8,312 nt of DNA from JBHIAG01 sp046758465. Lineage in GTDB: Bacteria > Acidobacteriota > Terriglobia > Acidiferrales > 2-02-FULL-67-57. Positions 1 through 4,038 of this stretch are shown one piece after another. Below the pieces are notes generated by a model. It was not told where the DNA came from, searched no databases, and saw only the letters and a program-made list of their open reading frames with translations. The position numbers and the translations under genes were made by a program. Numbering within the stretch: the stretch's first letter is position 1; every line of letters begins with the position of its first letter. The DNA lies in assembly GCA_046758465.1 (NCBI GenBank), contig JBHIAG010000089.1, positions 1-8,312 on the forward strand, given 5' to 3'.

Positions 1-462
1 ATCGGCTCCCGCGGCGGTTACGTCTGCGGCGCACGCGACCTGATCGAATTCCTCGACCACCGCGCCCGCCCCGTCCTTTTCTCCACCTCCCACCCGCCCT
101 CGGTCACCGCTACCTGCATGGCCGCCTTCGACCTGCTCGATTCCCCCGCGGGGGAAAAACTCATCCGCAAACTCTGGCGCAACACAAAATTCTTCAAAAA
201 GCGCCTCAAGCGCCTCGGCTTCGACACCGGAATGAGCGAGACCCCCATCACCCCCATCATCGTCGGTGATGCCGCCCGTGCCCACCAGTTCTCCCGCGAA
301 CTGTTCGCCGAAGGGGTTTTCGCCCAGAGCATCGGCTACCCCACCGTCCCCCACGGCAAAGCCCGCATCCGCACCATCGTCACCGCCACCCATTCCCGCA
401 AAGACCTCGAACAGGCACTCGACACCCTGGAGCGCGTGGCCAAACGCTTGGGGATTCTCTAG
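1..462 (+). CDS. kbl: Glycine C-acetyltransferase (2-amino-3-ketobutyrate CoA ligase) / KBL-BioF family, 3' part
   Basis: The last 153 residues of a PLP-dependent alpha-oxoamine synthase; the frame is open from base 1 to TAG at 460-462 and the 5' end lies outside. Family members condense glycine with acetyl-CoA (or the reverse, in threonine breakdown), and close relatives make the biotin precursor 8-amino-7-oxononanoate. Seen here: a GSRGGY stretch at residues 2-7, which in the family follows the PLP lysine by a few residues, so that lysine is just outside the window. Next come RPVLFSTSHPPS (about residues 23-34), ETPITPIIVGD (about 80-90) and the C-terminal YPTVPHGKARIRT (about 113-125), all typical of the Thermus-type KBL/BioF enzymes. 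The C-terminus ends naturally at KRLGIL. Family assignment is firm; whether it acts as KBL or BioF in the cell cannot be read from this fragment. Bases 141-156 form a perfect 16-bp palindrome within the coding sequence (residues DSPAGE). Confidence 0.88.
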   Translation: MGSRGGYVCGARDLIEFLDHRARPVLFSTSHPPSVTATCMAAFDLLDSPAGEKLIRKLWRNTKFFKKRLKRLGFDTGMSETPITPIIVGDAARAHQFSRELFAEGVFAQSIGYPTVPHGKARIRTIVTATHSRKDLEQALDTLERVAKRLGIL

Positions 463-512
463 GGAGTAGGCTATTGCGGCGGCGCGTAGTGTCCTAAATT
501 TTGTTCAACCCA

Positions 513-540
513 GTCCCGCCCCGAAGCTTCGGGGCGGGAC
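513..540. repeat. Perfect 28-bp palindrome
   Basis: Two perfect 14-bp arms, GTCCCGCCCCGAAG and CTTCGGGGCGGGAC, meet at a central AAGCTT with no spacer. A 28-bp perfect palindrome is far beyond chance in 8 kb. It sits near the left end of the intergenic repeat element. Its outer 7 bases (GTCCCGC...GCGGGAC) are the same arms as the hairpin inside aroDE at 5235-5251. No T-run follows, so it is not a standard intrinsic terminator of kbl. Confidence 0.9.
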
Positions 541-553
541 CGCTGGGCCCCGT

Positions 554-589
554 GGCCCGCCTGCCTACCTGCCCGTCCGCAGGCGGGCC
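554..589. repeat. REP-like hairpin module, copy A
   Basis: An inverted repeat with 11-bp arms, GGCCCGCCTGC (554-564) and GCAGGCGGGCC (579-589), and a 14-nt loop. Its left 33 bases align, in reverse orientation, with 5759-5788 inside trpE: apart from a 4-nt and a 1-nt gap, all aligned bases but one or none differ. That makes it one copy of a dispersed repeat and not a one-off hairpin. Confidence 0.75.
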
Positions 590-632
590 GCAGGCAGGAG
601 CCCTGCTTGCCGCAGGCAGGCACGGGGTTGAA

Positions 633-647
633 CCCCGCAGAGCGGGG
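633..647. repeat. Short hairpin CCCCGC-AGA-GCGGGG in the intergenic element
   Basis: A perfect 6-bp stem with a 3-nt AGA loop. Read on the other strand its 13-base core, CCCGCTCTGCGGG, is identical to the core of the hairpin in aroDE (5237-5249). Confidence 0.7.
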
Positions 648-715
648 CTGGCCAGTCTCCACACCGCGCAACCACTTTCCCGTAACCTAGGACACCATGC
701 GGCGGCGCAAGTAAT

Positions 716-744
716 TTGACAGCTAGGAACGGCGAGCGTATAGT
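716..744 (+). promoter_or_regulatory. Strong sigma-70-type promoter for pgsA
   Basis: A perfect -35 box TTGACA (716-721), a 17-nt spacer (722-738) and a -10 box TATAGT (739-744) differing from consensus by one base. Transcription would start near 751, giving a leader of about 34 nt before the pgsA ATG at 785. The -35 box begins only 8 bp after the right-hand direct repeat (698-708) of the repeat element, so the element lies immediately upstream of the core promoter. Confidence 0.82.
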
Positions 745-784
745 GAAGTGGTTTTACGCCGCCTGAGCTCCGGAAGCACCGACG

Positions 785-1429
785 ATGAACCTGCCCAACA
801 GTCTCACCCTCAGCCGCATCTTTTTGGTTCCGCTGCTGGTGGCGGTTTTGCTCACGCGCATGGAGAACTTCGACCTCTGGGCGATTGCCATCCTGCTGGG
901 CGCGGCGCTCACCGACTGGCTCGACGGCTACCTGGCCCGCAAACGCGGCCAGGTCACCACCCTCGGCATCCTGCTCGACCCCATCGCCGACAAACTCCTG
1001 ATTGCCGCCGCCTTCATCTCGCTCGTCCAGCTAGGCTTGGTTCAGGCCTGGATGGTGGTCATCATCATCGGTCGCGAGTTCGCCGTGCTCGGCTTGCGCA
1101 ACATCGCCAGCGCCGAGGGATTCACCATCACTGCCTCCGAGTTGGGCAAGGCCAAAATGGTGCTTCAGGTCGCTGCCGTCAGCCTGCTGGTGCTCGGCAG
1201 CCGCTACGCTGTGTTGGGCCCGGTGGGCGAGCTGGCCCTCTGGCTCGTACTCGTCTTTGCCGTCGTCAGCGCCACCCAGTACTTCCGCGACTTCTGGCGC
1301 AAGCTTGACGTTCGCATTAAGCAGCGCCCGGCCGGATTGGCGATCCTCCGCCGGCTAACGCAAACGCGGGCCGCTCGCCTCCGCGCCGAAACGGGAAAGA
1401 AACCCCAGGATGTCATCGCTCGGTCGTGA
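785..1429 (+). CDS. pgsA: CDP-diacylglycerol--glycerol-3-phosphate 3-phosphatidyltransferase
   Basis: A 214-residue integral membrane enzyme that makes phosphatidylglycerophosphate, the precursor of phosphatidylglycerol and cardiolipin, from CDP-diacylglycerol and glycerol 3-phosphate. The full CDP-alcohol phosphatidyltransferase signature is present: D44-x2-D47-G48-x2-A51-R52-x8-G61-x3-D65-x3-D69, including all four metal- and substrate-binding aspartates. The N-terminal NLPNSLTLSRI (2-12) is typical of PgsA specifically. Hydrophobic segments lie near residues 10-25, 31-43, 72-97, 125-140 and 147-165. The protein is about 30 residues longer than E. coli PgsA (182 residues, from memory), with a basic, probably cytoplasmic tail (about 171-214). 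The start at 785 has GGAAG at 772-776, 8 nt upstream, and lies about 34 nt after a good promoter. It overlaps the next gene by 20 nt, so the two are probably co-transcribed and translationally coupled. Confidence 0.93.
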   Translation: MNLPNSLTLSRIFLVPLLVAVLLTRMENFDLWAIAILLGAALTDWLDGYLARKRGQVTTLGILLDPIADKLLIAAAFISLVQLGLVQAWMVVIIIGREFAVLGLRNIASAEGFTITASELGKAKMVLQVAAVSLLVLGSRYAVLGPVGELALWLVLVFAVVSATQYFRDFWRKLDVRIKQRPAGLAILRRLTQTRAARLRAETGKKPQDVIARS

Positions 1430-2012
1430 AGCAGAGCGCTACCTGCTCGGGTTGGCCCGCCGGACCCTCGAAGCCCACCTGCGCGGTGAACCACTCGACC
1501 TGAATGCCCTGGCCCCGCGCCTGCCCGACCCCGCCCTGGCCCAACCCGCGGGCGCCTTCGTCACCCTCCACCGCCGGGGCTGCTTGCGTGGCTGCGTGGG
1601 CCACATCCAGCCCACCAAACCCCTCTATCTCACGGTCGTAGATGCGGCTCTAGCGGCTGCCTTCCACGACCTGCGCTTCCCGCCTCTCGAGCTGGCGGAA
1701 CTGCCCGAAGTGGAAATCGAAATCTCGCTCCTCTCGCCCTGTTTCGGAATTCGCCCCGAAGCGGTCGAGGTGGGCCGGCACGGTCTGATTGTTTCGCAGG
1801 ATTTCTATCGCGGGCTGCTGCTGCCGCAGGTCGCGGTCGAGCAGGGCTGGGACCGCGAACGCTTTCTGGAGGAGACTTGCCAGAAGGCCGGCCTCGCCCC
1901 CGACGCCTGGAAGAAGGGCGCGCGCCTGGAAGCCTTCACCGCCGACGTTTTCTCCGAGGCGCCGCTGGCAGACTCCGACCCCGCCGCCCTCACCCGCCCC
2001 TCCTTTGAATAG
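1410..2012 (+). CDS. amrA: AMMECR1-domain protein (AmmeMemoRadiSam system protein A)
   Basis: A 200-residue protein made up almost entirely of one AMMECR1 domain. Seen here: an N-terminal helix LLGLARRTLEAHL (12-24), the hallmark GCLRGCVGHIQP (57-68), in which LRGCVG at 59-64 is the invariant family motif, then VEIEISLLSP (101-110), GRHGLIVS (122-129) and LLPQVAVEQGWDRERFLEETC (around 137-157). In bacteria and archaea this protein is often encoded beside a MEMO1-like protein and a radical SAM enzyme, and its biochemical role is still poorly defined; Cys58 and Cys62 around the hallmark are candidate functional residues by inference. Neither partner gene is present in this window. The gene starts inside the 3' end of pgsA (20-nt overlap); a purine-rich GGGAAAGAAA lies 10-20 nt upstream of the ATG. 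The last 15 residues are rich in P, A and D and look like a disordered tail. Confidence 0.9.
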   Translation: MSSLGREAERYLLGLARRTLEAHLRGEPLDLNALAPRLPDPALAQPAGAFVTLHRRGCLRGCVGHIQPTKPLYLTVVDAALAAAFHDLRFPPLELAELPEVEIEISLLSPCFGIRPEAVEVGRHGLIVSQDFYRGLLLPQVAVEQGWDRERFLEETCQKAGLAPDAWKKGARLEAFTADVFSEAPLADSDPAALTRPSFE

Positions 2013-2095
2013 GAACCGCGTGCGGTCGAACCTTGAAAAGCGAAACTCGGAAATAGAAAAGAAAAACCAGAAAACGGGCTAAGCGGCGGCTGGCT

Positions 2096-2129
2096 GCGGG
2101 TATGAGTATATGAGTAGGGGAGTACCCGC
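2096..2129. repeat. Octamer tandem duplication inside a short inverted repeat
   Basis: TATGAGTA is repeated exactly in tandem at 2101-2108 and 2109-2116. It is flanked by a 7-bp inverted repeat, GCGGGTA (2096-2102) and TACCCGC (2123-2129). Read on the minus strand the stem is followed about 20 nt later by a pyrimidine-rich, T-rich tract (2073-2050), so it may help end transcription from the convergent Pal-like gene, but the stem is weak and the T-tract is not adjacent. The rest of 2013-2149 is purine-rich on the plus strand and holds no gene that I can see. Confidence 0.45.
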
Positions 2130-2149
2130 TGTGGAAGCCAGGTGCAGAG

Positions 2150-2236
2150 TCAGATCACCTTGAAGGCTCCCGTCTTCGCTAGATCGGCGTTCAGCGCCTC
2201 GGTCATCCCGTCCACGACGTACTCCCCCGGGGGGGG
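2150..2236 (-). pseudogene. Possible remnant of a TolB-like / FlgO-like domain gene
   Basis: Reading the minus strand from 2236 to the TGA at 2152-2150 gives a 28-codon stretch containing YVVDGMTEALNADLAKTGAFKVI. This closely resembles the start of the TolB-like domain (pattern xYFADGMTEALIxDLAKIGxLxVISRTS) found downstream of kinase, adenylate cyclase or response-regulator domains in large multidomain proteins. In intact members the domain continues with SRTS and about 100 further residues; here a stop follows VI directly. The stretch begins right after the stop codon of the Pal-like gene, at a C5G8 tract (2224-2236), and is in the same frame as that gene. I read it as debris of a lost gene joined to the end of pal. 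The family match is from memory of the motif, and the fragment is short. Confidence 0.5.
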
Positions 2237-3775
2237 TTACTGGCGGAGGAAGTGGGCGCGGCGGTTCAACTGCCGGCAGGCTTCCTCGGACGACTCGGTG
2301 CAGAAAGGCCGCTCTTTGCCGTAGCCGACGGTGTTGATGCGGCCGGGGTCAACCCCCAGTGCCACCAGGACGTCGCGGGCAGCCTGGGCCCGTTGTTCGC
2401 TCAGGCGTTGGTTGTACGCGGGGGTGCCAATCTCGTCGCAGTGGCCTTCAATCAACACACGCACGTCCGGGTAGGCGTTGAGAAAGCGTACCGTCTGCTC
2501 GAGCACCGCCCGGGCATCGGCGCCAACGTTGCTGCTGCCGAAAGGAAAAAAGATGTCCTGCACGTTCTGGGCAAACAATTCGTCAAGCGACGGCCCGGGC
2601 TCCGGTTCCGGTTCAGCCACCGGCGGCGGTGGGGGTGGCGGCGGCTCCCGGACGGTGAGCGTGACCTCGGCCTGGGTCGAGCCGCCCAGACCGCTGGCCA
2701 CCAGCCCATAGGTGGTCGTCTGTTCAGGCGCCACGCGGCGTGTCCCTTCGCGTGCCACCGTGCCGATGCCGGGCGAAATTTCCCGCTCCGTGGTATTCCG
2801 GGTAGCCCAGCTCAGCACGGCCGACTCCCCGCGCACAATCGAACGCGGCTCCACCATCAGGCCGGCCGTCGGCGGCATGGGCGGTTGCAACTCGACGTAA
2901 TCCCCCGGGTGGATTTCGCTGACGGCATAGGTGACCAGGGCGGTCGCGCTGTCGGCGTCCACCCAGATCACCATCGCCTCGCCCAGTGCTTCCCGCGGCA
3001 AGTCCTTGCGCTTGGGGGGCGCATAGCTGATGCCTTGGCCACTATAGCCCCGCACGCGCGCCATGGCGCCGCGCTTGGCCGCTTCGTAGAGAGTGCCCGT
3101 GGCGTAGCGAAAGATGCGGAAGTAGTCGCCCACGCGCACGCCCCGGTTGGTTCCCAGGTTGATGTAAATGGCATCGCTGGTCGCGATAATCCCCGGGAAG
3201 TCCCGTGCGGCCACCACCATCGCTACCTCCCCATCGCTGAAGGGAGCGAAGCGGTCGAAGCGGCCGCGGTCTTGGTAGTCGGGCACCAGACGCTCTTGGA
3301 AGGGAATCAGGATGTCGCCGTTCTGCATCGCTGCGCAGAGGTGGACAATCTGGGCGGTGGCCGTGGTTTCGTGCACCACGTGCACGCGTACGCGCCCCAC
3401 GTCCTGGTAGGGGATACCGATGTTGCGCAGGATGCGGTTCTGCGGCTTGAAACTCTCAATCAGCGTGGAATCCCGCACCGGTCGCACCACCAGGTACTCC
3501 TGCCCCACCTGTACGCCCCCGTCGCCGCCCCGGTTTAGGTAGAGGTAGTCCTGCGGCGAGTAGGTGAGCCGCCCGACGGCGTCCTCCCCCACCAGGATGG
3601 TCAGTGTGGGAGCTAGGCGCGTGGAGCTGATAAACCCGGCGCAGTAGATATCCTTGTAGCTTGGCTGCGGCTCGGGCTCATACTGCTGCGTCGCGGCTGC
3701 GACTTCTTGCACCAGTGCACTCCCCGGCACCAGCACACCCACGACAATAAGAACCGCCAATAGTCTTGCGTTCAC
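2237..3775 (-). CDS. Secreted OmpA/Pal-family peptidoglycan-binding protein with Ig-like module
   Basis: A 512-residue envelope protein, counted from a GTG start at 3775. The N-terminus (MNARLLAVLIVVGVLVPGSA) is a signal peptide, probably cut near residues 20-28; there is no lipobox cysteine, so unlike classical Pal it is not an obvious lipoprotein. Residues about 35-295 hold two similar beta-rich stretches (YLYLNRGGDGGVQVGQEY near 77-95, IYINLGTNRGVRVGDYF near 203-219) resembling the FlgT C-terminal-like fold. Residues about 302-375 form an Ig-like module ending in TTTYGLVASGLGG. A run of eight prolines plus PEPEPEP (about 378-394) links to a C-terminal OmpA domain (about 405-512). There GHCDEIGTPAYN and LSEQRA carry the peptidoglycan-binding Asp447 and Arg462, and NRR closes the domain. 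Cys492 and Cys500 may pair. The frame extends upstream to an ATG at 3814, adding 13 residues; I prefer 3775 because GGGAGG lies 6 nt before it. Confidence 0.88.
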   Translation of the reverse strand: MNARLLAVLIVVGVLVPGSALVQEVAAATQQYEPEPQPSYKDIYCAGFISSTRLAPTLTILVGEDAVGRLTYSPQDYLYLNRGGDGGVQVGQEYLVVRPVRDSTLIESFKPQNRILRNIGIPYQDVGRVRVHVVHETTATAQIVHLCAAMQNGDILIPFQERLVPDYQDRGRFDRFAPFSDGEVAMVVAARDFPGIIATSDAIYINLGTNRGVRVGDYFRIFRYATGTLYEAAKRGAMARVRGYSGQGISYAPPKRKDLPREALGEAMVIWVDADSATALVTYAVSEIHPGDYVELQPPMPPTAGLMVEPRSIVRGESAVLSWATRNTTEREISPGIGTVAREGTRRVAPEQTTTYGLVASGLGGSTQAEVTLTVREPPPPPPPPVAEPEPEPGPSLDELFAQNVQDIFFPFGSSNVGADARAVLEQTVRFLNAYPDVRVLIEGHCDEIGTPAYNQRLSEQRAQAARDVLVALGVDPGRINTVGYGKERPFCTESSEEACRQLNRRAHFLRQ

Positions 3776-3781
3776 GGTTGG

Positions 3782-3787
3782 CCTCCC
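3782..3787 (-). promoter_or_regulatory. Ribosome binding site deciding the start of the Pal-like gene
   Basis: On the minus strand GGGAGG is followed by 6 nt and then GTG (3775-3773), whose product starts directly with a short basic n-region and hydrophobic core, as signal peptides do. The upstream ATG at 3814 has only AAGG at about 4-5 nt. Both starts are in frame, so two products differing by 13 N-terminal residues are conceivable. Confidence 0.65.
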
Positions 3788-3861
3788 GATGCCCGAACGG
3801 GCTTGAGCATTCAACCTTTTGGTGGGCGCTGCGTTCGACCCCGCGTTGCGGGATAGCCGAA

Positions 3862-3890
3862 ACCGTAGCGAAGTTTTCCCGCCTTGTCAA
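3862..3890 (-). promoter_or_regulatory. Sigma-70-type promoter for the Pal-like gene
   Basis: On the minus strand a perfect -35 box TTGACA (3890-3885), a 17-nt spacer and a -10 box TACGGT (3867-3862), which keeps the key first T, second A and last T. Transcription would start near 3855, leaving a leader of about 80 nt to the GTG at 3775. The leader contains a small perfect hairpin, CCCGC-AAC-GCGGG, at 3852-3840. Confidence 0.7.
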
Positions 3891-3932
3891 GCAAAACTCT
3901 TGTCGAGATTGCTAGTTTTACCTCTTTCTTTG

Positions 3933-3957
3933 GCAACGCTTGGGGTTGCGCCCCCAA
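3933..3957. other. Overlapping, mutually exclusive short hairpins in the divergent intergenic region
   Basis: GCAAC (3933-3937) can pair with GTTGC (3945-3949), or TTGGGG (3940-3945) with CCCCAA (3952-3957); the two pairings share bases and exclude each other. Alternative pairing of this kind is used in attenuators, but no T-run, no leader peptide rich in Trp codons and no certain upstream promoter is visible. It could equally be chance in GC-rich DNA. The rest of 3891-4028 is unusually pyrimidine-rich on the plus strand and contains no gene that I can support. Confidence 0.3.
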
Positions 3958-3974
3958 AAGTTCGCAGACCCTCC

Positions 3975-4003
3975 TTGGCTTTACTTCTCCTTCCGCGTGT
4001 GAT
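3975..4003 (+). promoter_or_regulatory. Weak candidate promoter for the aroDE-trpEG operon
   Basis: TTGGCT (3975-3980, four of six consensus bases), a 17-nt spacer and TGTGAT (3998-4003, four of six). A start near 4010 would give a short leader of about 29 nt to the GTG at 4039. This is the best-spaced pair I found on the plus strand in the gap, but it is weak and the real promoter could be elsewhere. Confidence 0.3.
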
Positions 4004-4038
4004 AGAGAGCCCGTTTATTCTCGCCGGCGGAGCCCCCG

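Larger units (their letters stand above)
486..697. repeat. MITE-like non-coding repeat element between 11-bp direct repeats
   Basis: This fills most of the gap between kbl and pgsA. Its ends are imperfect inverted repeats: bases 487-500 (TAGTGTCCTAAATT) and the reverse complement of 684-697 (TGGTGTCCTAGGTT) agree at 11 of 14 positions, with an uninterrupted 8-bp core GTGTCCTA/TAGGACAC (489-496 and 688-695). Just outside lie two copies of TGCGGCGGCGC, at 475-485 and 698-708, which resemble an 11-bp target-site duplication. The interior is a chain of palindromes (513-540, 554-589, 633-647), a nested inverted repeat GTTCAACCC/GGGTTGAAC (503-511, 625-633) and a direct repeat CCGCAGGCAGG (588-598, 610-620). 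No convincing protein is encoded. The organisation suggests a non-autonomous mobile element or a cluster of REP-like modules; calling it transposed is inference. Confidence 0.6.

Noticed and set aside
513..647. Intrinsic terminator of kbl
   Set aside because: The strong stems at 513-540, 554-589 and 633-647 are not followed by a T-run on the plus strand.
471..719. Small open frames on both strands in the kbl-pgsA gap
   Set aside because: They run through palindromes and direct repeats and give repetitive Gly/Pro/Arg peptides; the region is explained better as a non-coding repeat element.
748..1308. Long open frame on the plus strand overlapping pgsA
   Set aside because: It is the +2 shadow of pgsA: low-complexity His/Arg/Pro-rich translation typical of GC-rich alternative frames, while pgsA in the other frame has a complete family signature.
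2142..2324. Plus-strand 60-codon frame spanning the pal stop codon
   Set aside because: It lies opposite the end of pal and the TolB-like remnant and has no features of its own.
2252..3538. 428-codon plus-strand open frame antisense to the Pal-like gene
   Set aside because: It is complementary to a well-supported OmpA-family gene, has no recognisable domain and reflects GC-rich third-position bias on the opposite strand.
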